DNA from: Frankiaceae bacterium
Lineage (GTDB): Bacteria; Actinomycetota; Actinomycetes; JAVEEB01
Length of the DNA: 9,264 bases
Assembly: GCA_030840665.1 (NCBI GenBank)
Contig: JAVEEB010000145.1
Location: 1-9,264, forward strand
Direction of reading: 5' to 3'
The translations under genes and the position numbers were made by a program. This document shows positions 1-6,109 of this stretch, one piece after another. Position 1 is the first letter of the stretch. Each line of letters begins with the position of its first letter. Below the pieces are notes generated by a model. It saw nothing but the letters and a program-made list of their open reading frames with translations, did no database searches and was not told the origin of the DNA.

Positions 1-242
1 TCACGGACTGCCTCGACGTGTGCGAGATGTCAAACGTCCTGATCGTGAGCCCGTCGCCCGCGGCACGGGAGGCGGGCGCCCGCGCAGTCTGGCTCGGCCG
101 GGTGCTGGCCGACTCGACGATCGACGATGTCGTCGCCTGGGCGGTCGCCGGTGGCCCCGGCTGCGCGGAGCCGCCCGTTGGCGTGGAGGTCAGCTCCTTC
201 ACACCCGCCAGGCGAGTGCGGGAGGCGGGAGAGGCGGGATGA
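1..242 (+). CDS. (2Fe-2S) ferredoxin, thioredoxin-like fold, 3' fragment
   Basis: Only the C-terminal ~79 codons are inside the window. The reading frame is open from base 3, so the gene starts upstream. The fragment opens with TDCLDVCEMSNVLIVSPSP, which resembles the second half of the cysteine cluster (C-x3-C, 'CLDxCEx(A/S)NV') of small actinobacterial thioredoxin-like 2Fe-2S ferredoxins, the fold also used by NuoE. It continues with a VWLGRVLAD strand and an AWAVAGGPG segment that I recall from this family. The first cysteine pair should lie in the missing part. The probable role is electron transfer or a protein-bound iron-sulfur cluster; the partner is unknown. The stop is TGA at 240-242. 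A GTG at base 18 could be taken for a start but would cut through the cysteine motif. Family recognition is from memory of similar sequences, not from a search. Confidence 0.72.
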   Translation, partial: TDCLDVCEMSNVLIVSPSPAAREAGARAVWLGRVLADSTIDDVVAWAVAGGPGCAEPPVGVEVSSFTPARRVREAGEAG

Positions 243-299
243 TCCGGACCTTTGGCCTTACCAGTGGTGGCTGTGCGGTGGCATCATCACAATCCGGAC
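242..299. repeat. 8-bp direct repeat ATCCGGAC, copies 50 bp apart
   Basis: ATCCGGAC occurs at 242-249 and again at 292-299, a start-to-start distance of exactly 50 bp. Each copy contains the hexamer palindrome TCCGGA. Both copies lie in the 118-bp gap between the ferredoxin stop and the ATPase/PAS gene, where a promoter is expected. They could be paired regulator sites or chance in GC-rich DNA. Confidence 0.3.
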
Positions 300-302
300 A
301 AT

Positions 303-318
303 GGGCGCGGCCGCGCCC
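303..318. repeat. 16-bp perfect palindrome upstream of the ATPase/PAS gene
   Basis: GGGCGCGG at 303-310 is followed immediately by its exact reverse complement CCGCGCCC at 311-318. This gives a gapless 16-bp palindrome ending 42 bp before the proposed start codon. A symmetrical site here could be an operator for a dimeric regulator. With no spacer it is less suited to an RNA hairpin. No clear -10/-35 pair was found next to it. Confidence 0.4.
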
Positions 319-350
319 GGCTCTGCCGTGCCTGTCATGCGTTGCCCAAC

Positions 351-356
351 GGAGGA
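351..356 (+). promoter_or_regulatory. Shine-Dalgarno site fixing the ATPase/PAS start
   Basis: GGAGGA lies 4 nt before GTG 361 and 7 nt before GTG 364. The many in-frame upstream starts (for example 127, 301 and 337) lack a comparable site, so the start is placed at 361 or 364. Confidence 0.6.
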
Positions 357-360
357 CCCA

Positions 361-1737
361 GTGGTGCCTGAGCTGTTGCTCCAGCGCACCACGACGCTCG
401 CCCCTGAACCGGCCAGTGCGGGGGTTGCTCGACGCTTCGTTCGCAGCGCCCTCCTCGACAGTGGCCGGCCCGAGTGGGTCGACCGCGCGGAGCTGGCCGT
501 CTCCGAGCTGGTGACGAATGCAATCCTGCACGCGCACACGGAACTGCTCGTCCATGTCACCGTCACCGCCACCGACGCGACGGTGAACGTTCGAGACAAC
601 TCCCCTCAGCTGCCCACCCAGCGGCATTGGGGGGCGTCCGCCACAACGGGGCGCGGGCTCGCGCTCGTGGCCTCGCTGAGCGTCACGTACGGCGTCGATC
701 TCGAAACCGACGGGAAGAGCGTCTGGTTCCGATTGGACGAGAGCGCCTCCCTGGAGGCCGAGCTCGCCATGGATGCGGACGTGTGGGACCTGGACGGACT
801 CCTGGCCGAGCTCGAGATGGCCGATCTCGACATGGCCGGCGACCCGACGGCGGTGCGGTTGCGGGGCGTGCAACTGCAGGCCGTGCCGGTGCTGCTGTGG
901 CTCGCCGCCCAACAACACCAGGAGGCGGTCCTGCGGGAGCTGTTCCTCATGCAGGAGCAGGCCGAGGACGACATAGGGCATCTCGATCTCATCAAGGCCG
1001 GCCGCGCGCAGCGTCTGCTCAGCGCCGCCGTCGACCGCGCGGTCGACGAGGGCATCGCCGCCGGTCTGCCGCTGTTCGCGTTGCCGAAGGGGCACCCGTC
1101 GCCGTTGGGGGCGGTGCCGCGGTCGATCGACGCCGACGTGTTCGTGCCCGACGACAGTCACGCGGACTTCACAGCCCTGCAGGACGCGTTGGATGCCGGC
1201 CTTCGCCTGGGAGCGGCGGACCGCATGCTCATCCGGCCGGCACTCCCCGAACTCGTGGCGCTCCGTGACTGGTCGTGCGAACAGGTGCTCGCTCAGGTGA
1301 ACGGCGTGGCGGGGACACCGTGGGGCGGGGCCGACCACCCGCGATTCGTCGACCCCGCGTCGGCGACCGACACCGCGCCGGCGCCGCGGTGGGACGGCGC
1401 GGCAGTTCTCGCCAGTGACCGCGTGGTGCTCGCCGCGGACGACAACAACCGACTCGTCGCCGTGAGCCGTCCCGCCGCCGACCTGCTGGGCTGGACCGTG
1501 GAGGAACTCACCGGGCGACGCGTCGTGTCGATCGTGCCGGAACGGCTCCGCGAGGCGCACGTCGCCGGGTTTGCCCGCCATCTCACCACTGGCGAGGTGC
1601 ATGTGCTGGGCATCGACATCACGTTGCCCGTGCTGCGACGCGACGGCAGCGAGGTGCTGTGCTCGTTCTTCATCGAGCAAGCGCCGGCGGGCGCTGGTCG
1701 GGCCGTTTACGTCGCGTGGCTCACACCGCTCGACTAG
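361..1737 (+). CDS. Anti-sigma-type ATPase with C-terminal PAS domain
   Basis: The protein has 458 aa from GTG 361, chosen because GGAGGA stands just before it. Residues ~5-125 are a GHKL/HATPase_c_2 domain of the RsbW/SpoIIAB class. The N box is ELVTNAILHA (Asn ~53), the Mg/ATP motif VRDNS has Asp ~79, and the ATP-lid glycine motif TTGRGL is at ~95-100. No phospho-accepting histidine domain is visible, so it is not an ordinary sensor kinase. Residues ~130-340 are predicted mostly helical and acidic; I cannot assign them to a named domain, although similar linkers occur in other actinobacterial ATPase regulators. Residues ~350-456 form a PAS domain (ADDNNRLVAVSRPAADLLGW, EELTGRR, a later GEVHVLGIDI strand). 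The protein looks cytoplasmic. A role in sensing and phosphorylating or sequestering a partner such as a sigma factor or STAS protein is inferred; no partner gene is adjacent. Confidence 0.8.
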   Translation: MVPELLLQRTTTLAPEPASAGVARRFVRSALLDSGRPEWVDRAELAVSELVTNAILHAHTELLVHVTVTATDATVNVRDNSPQLPTQRHWGASATTGRGLALVASLSVTYGVDLETDGKSVWFRLDESASLEAELAMDADVWDLDGLLAELEMADLDMAGDPTAVRLRGVQLQAVPVLLWLAAQQHQEAVLRELFLMQEQAEDDIGHLDLIKAGRAQRLLSAAVDRAVDEGIAAGLPLFALPKGHPSPLGAVPRSIDADVFVPDDSHADFTALQDALDAGLRLGAADRMLIRPALPELVALRDWSCEQVLAQVNGVAGTPWGGADHPRFVDPASATDTAPAPRWDGAAVLASDRVVLAADDNNRLVAVSRPAADLLGWTVEELTGRRVVSIVPERLREAHVAGFARHLTTGEVHVLGIDITLPVLRRDGSEVLCSFFIEQAPAGAGRAVYVAWLTPLD

Positions 1738-1849
1738 CGGCGAGCGGCGACGCCCTGACCGTGCGGAGCAGCGCGAAGATCATTGGCGCGAGACACCGGG
1801 GCAGCTCAGGCGTGGCGGGCCGTGACCCGGGATCCTGCGCGGCTGAAAG

Positions 1850-1928
1850 GGTGAGTGTCTGGCCTCACCGGGCACACCGAACAAAAGGAACAGCCAACCG
1901 GGAAGCCCCGGGGAAGGACCGGGTGAGT
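1850..1928 (+). other. Hairpin and repeated GGGTGAGT before the second ATPase
   Basis: GGTGAG (1850-1855) can pair with CTCACC (1864-1869) across an 8-nt loop. GGGTGAGT, found at 1849-1856, recurs at 1921-1928 over the start region of the next gene. The single CTCACC could therefore pair with either copy. This lies in the 191-bp gap between the two ATPase genes. The geometry is visible in the sequence; regulatory use is speculative. Confidence 0.3.
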
Positions 1929-2393
1929 ATGGGATTCGACAATCAGCCTCGGTCGACGCCGCCGGCCCTCACCCTCAGCCCGCTGGCCCAGGCGGTGTCC
2001 ACGGCCCGCCACTACGTTCGCGACCTGCTGCCGGCACTCGGTGGCGAGGGCTGCCTGGACAACGCACAACTGGCCGTGTCGGAGCTGGTGACCAACGCGA
2101 CGCTGCACGCCCGTACCGCCATGACCATCGAAGTTCTGCGCGCTCCGAGTGGTCGTATCCGCATCAGCGTCCGCGACGATTCCCCGATGATCCCGCAGCC
2201 GCGCTCCTACTCCCGAACAGCGACCACAGGCCGTGGCCTACGGCTGGTCGAAGCGGTCTGCACCGCGTGGGGAGTTGACGGCCTCGCCAAAGGTGCGGGC
2301 ATCGGCAAGGTGGTGTGGTGCGAGCCCGCCCTCGACTCGGCCGTCCCCCGCCCGAACGACGAGTGGGGCGACGTGATCCAGGAGATGGCGTGA
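1929..2393 (+). CDS. Stand-alone anti-sigma-type ATP-binding protein (RsbW-like)
   Basis: The protein has 154 aa from ATG 1929. AAGGA at 1914-1918 is 10 nt from this ATG but only 4 nt from an alternative in-frame GTG at 1923, which would add two residues. Nearly the whole protein is one GHKL/HATPase_c_2 domain: N box ELVTNATLHA (Asn 56), Asp 83 in VRDDS, glycine lid TTGRGL at 99-104. The length is typical of single-domain anti-sigma-factor kinases. It shares AVSELVTNA, SVRDDSP/NVRDNSP and ATTGRGL blocks with the upstream ATPase/PAS protein, suggesting an old tandem duplication. Known relatives bind a sigma factor or phosphorylate a STAS antagonist on serine or threonine; which target is used here is unknown. 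Its stop lies 3 nt from the stop of the convergent folate gene, leaving no room for a conventional terminator. Confidence 0.82.
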   Translation: MGFDNQPRSTPPALTLSPLAQAVSTARHYVRDLLPALGGEGCLDNAQLAVSELVTNATLHARTAMTIEVLRAPSGRIRISVRDDSPMIPQPRSYSRTATTGRGLRLVEAVCTAWGVDGLAKGAGIGKVVWCEPALDSAVPRPNDEWGDVIQEMA

Positions 2394-2396
2394 CGC

Positions 2397-2972
2397 CTAC
2401 GTGACGACGACCGTGCGCAGCGGCGTGACGATGACGGTGACTGGCCGGTCGTGCGCCTCGGTCGGCACCTCGTCGAGCACTTCTTCGTCGTACACGATCG
2501 CAATGATCGGGACGCCCGCCGGCACGCGCGACAGGGACCGGTCGTAGAAGCCGGAGCCGCGACCGAGGCGCTGCCCACGAACGTCGACGGCGAGCGCCGG
2601 GACGATCACCGCGTCGACGCTGGCGATCGCGTCGGCGCCGACGCGGGCCGCGGACGGCTCCGCGAAGCGCCAGGCCCCTGCGCCGAGACCGTCAAGACCG
2701 GTGTACGGCGCCCAGTCGAGGTCACCGTTCGCGCGGCCGACCGGGAGCAGGACCGTCACCCCACGGGCGTGCAGCGCCTCCAGCGCCGGCACCGGCGAGG
2801 GCTCCGATCCGAACGGCCAGTAGGCGGCGACGGTACGCGCCTTCGCGAGGACGTCGAGCGCCAGCAAGCGGTCCGACAGTTGGGTTGCCGCGCCGTCGCG
2901 GGCGTCGACGGGAAGCCCGAAACGCCGCTGCAGGGCGCCGAGCCGCATCGCCCGCTTGGCCCCTTTTGTCAT
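2397..2972 (-). CDS. 5-formyltetrahydrofolate cyclo-ligase
   Basis: This cytosolic enzyme uses ATP to convert 5-formyltetrahydrofolate (folinic acid) to 5,10-methenyltetrahydrofolate, returning a storage or by-product folate to one-carbon metabolism. The 191-aa protein has the usual family length. It shows the substrate-site segment YWPFGSEP (51-58), the WRFAEP block (101-106), VPALAVD (124-130), the signature GRGSGFYDR (137-145) and the end block HDRPVTVIVTP (174-184). The start ATG (complement of 2970-2972) has AGGA 6 nt upstream. An in-frame extension to 3083 would add 37 residues without family similarity. Placement divergent from the galU region matches the order I recall in Mycobacterium (Rv0992c next to galU) and Streptomyces, except that a diguanylate cyclase gene sits in between here. 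Confidence 0.93.
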   Translation of the reverse strand: MTKGAKRAMRLGALQRRFGLPVDARDGAATQLSDRLLALDVLAKARTVAAYWPFGSEPSPVPALEALHARGVTVLLPVGRANGDLDWAPYTGLDGLGAGAWRFAEPSAARVGADAIASVDAVIVPALAVDVRGQRLGRGSGFYDRSLSRVPAGVPIIAIVYDEEVLDEVPTEAHDRPVTVIVTPLRTVVVT

Positions 2973-2978
2973 GTCACG

Positions 2979-2982
2979 TCCT
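2979..2982 (-). promoter_or_regulatory. Shine-Dalgarno site of the cyclo-ligase gene
   Basis: On the minus strand AGGA is followed by 6 nt and then ATG 2972. This supports the 191-aa form over the longer reading from 3083. Confidence 0.5.
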
Positions 2983-3011
2983 GGGGAGAGACTGAGAGAG
3001 CCATTCGTAGG

Positions 3012-3039
3012 ACCGTATTCCTTTTGTGTCGTGCGCCAA
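3012..3039 (-). promoter_or_regulatory. Predicted promoter of the cyclo-ligase gene
   Basis: Read on the minus strand, TTGGCG (3039-3034) is followed after 16 nt by TACGGT (3017-3012). These resemble the -35 TTGaca and -10 TAnnnT of the actinobacterial housekeeping sigma factor. Transcription would begin near 3005, giving a leader of about 30 nt that includes the AGGA site. Confidence 0.42.
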
Positions 3040-3049
3040 GCCCCCCTGA

Positions 3050-3059
3050 TTCCCGGGAA
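3050..3059. repeat. 10-bp palindrome in the divergent intergenic region
   Basis: TTCCCGGGAA is a perfect palindrome between the divergent cyclo-ligase and diguanylate cyclase genes. It lies just upstream of the predicted cyclo-ligase -35 box. It could be an operator shared by the two genes; it could also be chance. Confidence 0.3.
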
Positions 3060-3107
3060 GGTGCGAGCATTGAGTTGATCCACCGGCGTGAGGCGCGGGT
3101 GCGCGAG

Positions 3108-3113
3108 AGGAGG
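3108..3113 (+). promoter_or_regulatory. Shine-Dalgarno site of the diguanylate cyclase gene
   Basis: AGGAGG precedes GTG 3118 by 4 nt. This favours 3118 over the in-frame GTG at 3088, which would place ten Gly/Arg-rich residues before the first membrane segment. Confidence 0.55.
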
Positions 3114-3117
3114 CGGC

Positions 3118-5139
3118 GTGACCTACCGGCTGCGCCTTTTGCTCGCATTCGTCTTTGTCGCCCTGGTCCCGATCGCGATCAGTGCGGTGCTCGTCACCCG
3201 CTACCTGCCTGACCTGCGCCGCGAACTCGTTGGCGACCGCGTCACCACGGGGGCGGATGCCGTGGGCGCCCTCCTAGCGCAGCGCTGCGAGCTCGCGCTG
3301 GGGGCCAGCCGCGCGCTGGGCTACGCCGTCGCCGCCAAGGACCCGAGCGCGATCCGGCTCGCCGTTCGCACGGGGCCCGCGGTCTACGCCGCGTCGATCG
3401 CGGCGGACGGCACGGTGACCACCGCTGCCGGCGAGTTGCCAGAGCCCCTCGCCGGGCACGTCGCACCCGCAGGACTTGCGACCATCGGGTCGTGCGAAAC
3501 CAGCCAGTCGTCCCCGTACGCGATCGTCGCGCAGTCCCCGCTGCGCGGCAGTGACGGCAGCGACCAGGGCAGCGTCGTGGTGGTCCTGCCGCTCGACGAG
3601 AAGTACGCGCGATCGCTGGCAGGCACTGCCCATGGCGACGTCACGTTCGTGACCGGGTCGGAGGTGGTCGCGACGTCGCTGCCGCAGGCGCTCGCCGCGA
3701 CCGTGGCCGGCAACGCCGATCTGGCGGCCGGCTCGCAGAGCGCAGTCGTCGTCGGGGACCGCATGATCGCGGGTGTTGCGCCGGCGGACGGGCGCCCCGT
3801 CACGGTGCTCGTCAGCAGCACCCCGGCGGGCCGTTCGCTCCCGCTGGTGCCTCTGCTGGTGCTCATCGTCGTCGCCGCGGGCCTCGTCGCGACCCTCGCC
3901 GCCCGCCAACTCGCCAGGCTGGTCACCAAGCCGCTGACCGACCTGTCCGAAGCGGCCGGCCGCGTCGCGGAAGGCGATCTGGACACTTTCATCCCCGAGC
4001 GGTCCGGCGACGAGATCGGCCGCGTCGCCGGGGCCTTCAACGAGATGACTGTCGAGCTGCGGCGCCACATCCGGGCTCTCGAGACCAGTCGTGACGAGCT
4101 CCGCCGCAACCTCGCGCGCCTCGGCGAGACGCTATCCAGCACCCACGACCTCAACCGCATCCTCACCGTGATCCTCGAAACGGCCATGGTCAGCGTCCGT
4201 GCCGAGTCCGGGTCGATCCTGTTCGTCTCCAGCGGCCGCAACGACCTGCACCCGAAGGTCACGCGGGGCTTCGACGCCCAGTCGGCCGCGGGCCACAACG
4301 TGAAGTTCGGCGACGGGGTGGCCGGCACCGTGGCGGCAACGGGCGAGGCGCGCTGGGGCAAGGTCGGCACCGGCCCGCAGGACCTGACGCTCGCGGACGG
4401 CGAGCCCGGCGTGCGTGCCGTCATCAGCGTCCCGTTCAAGAGCTCGGGCCGAGTGATCGGCGTCCTCAATTTGTACGACCGCCTCGACGGCGTCGTGTTC
4501 GACGAGGGCGACGTCGCGACGATCCGCACGTTCGCCGCGCAGGCGTCCGCGGCGATCGACAACGTGCTCCTGCACCAGGAAGCGCAGCGCCTGTCCATCA
4601 CCGACGGCCTGACGGGGCTGTGGAACTACCGCTACCTGCAGATGAACCTGGCAAAGGAAATCGAGCGCGCCACCCGGTTCCGGCGCCCGCTCGCTTTGCT
4701 CGTCCTCGACCTCGACCTGTTCAAGCGGATCAACGACCAGTACGGCCACCAGCGCGGCGACTCCGTTCTCATCGAGGTCGCGCAACGCGTCAAGGGCGAG
4801 ATCCGCGAGGTCGACACGTTGGCGCGCTACGGCGGCGAGGAGTTCGTCCTGGTGCTGCCGGAAACGAAGCTCGCCGGCGCCCGCCAGGCGGCGCAGCGCA
4901 TCTGCGACGTCGTGCGCCACCGTCCGTTCGGCGGGGAAGGGGAGGAGCCGATCACCGTGACCGTTTCCGTGGGCGTCGCCGTCTTCCCGGAGCACGGCAA
5001 CTCGGCCGCCACGTTGCTACGGCGTGCTGACGAGGCCTTGTACGCCGCCAAGGACGCCGGGCGCGACACCTGGCGTCTCGCTGTCACCGACATCGACCTC
5101 GATGCGGTGGATCTGTCGTCGCCCGGTCCGACGGTCTGA
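3118..5139 (+). CDS. Membrane diguanylate cyclase (sensor-HAMP-GAF-GGDEF)
   Basis: The 673-aa protein should make cyclic di-GMP from two GTP at the membrane. Order of parts: TM1 (~7-27), an extracytoplasmic sensor of ~210 residues with two cysteines (57 and 126) and no assigned fold, TM2 (~241-265), HAMP (~266-318, GDEIGRVAGAFNEM), a short coiled coil, GAF (~345-486) and GGDEF (~490-660). The cyclase part has DGLTGLWN (Asp 496), LDLDLFKRIND with the metal-site acidic residues, GGEEF at 572-576 and the closing VSVGVAVFPEHG and DEALYAAK blocks. REVD (563-566), five residues before GGEEF, matches the RxxD product-inhibition site, so feedback control is likely. No EAL or HD-GYP domain is present. 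It lies 45 bp upstream of galU on the same strand, but galU appears to have its own promoter. The signal sensed by the outer domain or GAF is unknown. Confidence 0.93.
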   Translation: MTYRLRLLLAFVFVALVPIAISAVLVTRYLPDLRRELVGDRVTTGADAVGALLAQRCELALGASRALGYAVAAKDPSAIRLAVRTGPAVYAASIAADGTVTTAAGELPEPLAGHVAPAGLATIGSCETSQSSPYAIVAQSPLRGSDGSDQGSVVVVLPLDEKYARSLAGTAHGDVTFVTGSEVVATSLPQALAATVAGNADLAAGSQSAVVVGDRMIAGVAPADGRPVTVLVSSTPAGRSLPLVPLLVLIVVAAGLVATLAARQLARLVTKPLTDLSEAAGRVAEGDLDTFIPERSGDEIGRVAGAFNEMTVELRRHIRALETSRDELRRNLARLGETLSSTHDLNRILTVILETAMVSVRAESGSILFVSSGRNDLHPKVTRGFDAQSAAGHNVKFGDGVAGTVAATGEARWGKVGTGPQDLTLADGEPGVRAVISVPFKSSGRVIGVLNLYDRLDGVVFDEGDVATIRTFAAQASAAIDNVLLHQEAQRLSITDGLTGLWNYRYLQMNLAKEIERATRFRRPLALLVLDLDLFKRINDQYGHQRGDSVLIEVAQRVKGEIREVDTLARYGGEEFVLVLPETKLAGARQAAQRICDVVRHRPFGGEGEEPITVTVSVGVAVFPEHGNSAATLLRRADEALYAAKDAGRDTWRLAVTDIDLDAVDLSSPGPTV

Positions 5140-5172
5140 GCGCCACGCCGTCCCGTCGTAACACTGTCTGGG

Positions 5173-5178
5173 TAGGGT
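5173..5178 (+). promoter_or_regulatory. -10 element of a predicted leaderless galU promoter
   Basis: TAGGGT fits the actinobacterial TAnnnT -10 consensus. Its last base is 6 nt before the A of the galU ATG, so +1 would fall on or next to the start codon. No convincing -35 box lies 16-18 nt upstream, and no good Shine-Dalgarno site precedes the ATG. Both are common for leaderless actinobacterial genes. Confidence 0.5.
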
Positions 5179-5184
5179 CAACAC

Positions 5185-6093
5185 ATGCCATCAGCGCCCG
5201 TCACCGTTCGTAAAGCCGTGATCCCGGCTGCCGGCCTCGGCACGCGTTTCCTCCCCGCGAGCAAGGCCAGCCCGAAGGAGATGCTGCCGGTCGTCGACAA
5301 GCCGGCCATCCAGTACGTCGTGGAAGAGGCCGCCCGCGCGGGGCTGGACGACGTGCTGCTGATCACCGGGCGCAGCAAGCGGGCGGTCGAGGACCACTTC
5401 GACCACAACTGGGAGCTCGAGGCGACCCTCGAGGCGAACGGCGACCTGGAGCGGCTCGCGATCGTGCGGGAATCGTCCGACATCGCGACGGTGCACTCGG
5501 TGCGCCAGGGGCAGCCGAAGGGCCTGGGGCATGCGGTGCTCTGCGCCGCGGCGCACGTGGGGCACGAGCCGTTCGCCGTCCTCCTCGGCGACGACCTGAT
5601 CGACGAACGCGACGAACTGCTGACCACGATGATCGACGTTCAGCGGCAGCGCGGCGGAAGCGTGATCGCACTTATCGAGGTGCCGCCCGAGACGATCTCC
5701 ATGTACGGCTGCGTCGCCGTGGCGCCGACCGACACCCCGAATGTCCTGCGCATCACCGACATGGTGGAAAAGCCCGCGGTCGACGAGGCCCCCAGCAACT
5801 ACGCGATCATCGGCCGCTATCTCCTCGCGCCCGAGATCTTCGACGTGCTGCGCAAGACCCAGCCCGGCCGGGGCGGGGAGATCCAGCTGACGGACGCCTT
5901 GAAGGTCCTCGCCGACCGCGACGGCGACGGGGGCGGTGTGCACGGGGTGCTGTTCCGTGGCCGGCGCTACGACACCGGTGACCGCCTCGAATACCTGCGC
6001 ACCGTCGTCCTTCTCGCAAGTGAGCGTGACGACCTGGGCCCGCCGTTCCGCGCCTTCCTGCGTGACTTCGTGGCCACGTTCGACGCGTCGTGA
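5185..6093 (+). CDS. galU: UTP-glucose-1-phosphate uridylyltransferase
   Basis: This cytosolic enzyme makes UDP-glucose from UTP and glucose-1-phosphate, supplying cell-wall glycans, exopolysaccharide and trehalose/glycogen routes. The 302-aa protein has the normal GalU length. It carries the nucleotide-binding loop AAGLGTRFLPASKASPKEML (15-34), the metal and sugar-nucleotide site LLGDD (Asp 136-137), MVEKP with Lys 196, NYAIIGRYL, EIQLTD (233-238) and RRYDTGDRLEYL near the end. All family signatures appear intact. The ATG start is supported by the family N-terminus and by the leaderless promoter geometry. The MoeA-like gene follows after 16 nt, implying co-transcription. The galU, moeA-like, rimJ, sepX order is the actinobacterial arrangement, as in M. 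tuberculosis Rv0993-Rv0996. Confidence 0.96.
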   Translation: MPSAPVTVRKAVIPAAGLGTRFLPASKASPKEMLPVVDKPAIQYVVEEAARAGLDDVLLITGRSKRAVEDHFDHNWELEATLEANGDLERLAIVRESSDIATVHSVRQGQPKGLGHAVLCAAAHVGHEPFAVLLGDDLIDERDELLTTMIDVQRQRGGSVIALIEVPPETISMYGCVAVAPTDTPNVLRITDMVEKPAVDEAPSNYAIIGRYLLAPEIFDVLRKTQPGRGGEIQLTDALKVLADRDGDGGGVHGVLFRGRRYDTGDRLEYLRTVVLLASERDDLGPPFRAFLRDFVATFDAS

Positions 6094-6109
6094 TGGCGGT
6101 CGTTCGCTC

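Noticed and set aside
127..360. N-terminal extension of the ATPase/PAS protein up to GTG/ATG starts at 127, 301 or 337
   Set aside because: The extension overlaps the ferredoxin end, lacks family similarity, and none of these starts has a ribosome site as good as GGAGGA before 361.
199..1680. 493-aa open frame on the minus strand opposite the ATPase/PAS gene
   Set aside because: It is His/Arg/Gly-rich, has no recognisable motif, and mirrors a plus-strand gene with clear GHKL and PAS motifs. It is a typical shadow frame in GC-rich DNA.
2973..3117. Folate-related riboswitch upstream of the cyclo-ligase gene
   Set aside because: The predicted leader is only ~30 nt, too short for a THF riboswitch, and no conserved aptamer pattern was seen.
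2451..3212. 253-aa plus-strand open frame opposite the cyclo-ligase gene
   Set aside because: Arg/Asp/Gly-rich translation without a family. The minus strand holds the GRGSGFYDR signature and a good start.
3384..4601. 405-aa open frame on the minus strand opposite the diguanylate cyclase
   Set aside because: Ser/Arg/Pro-rich composition and no domain pattern. The plus strand encodes intact HAMP and GAF domains over the same bases.
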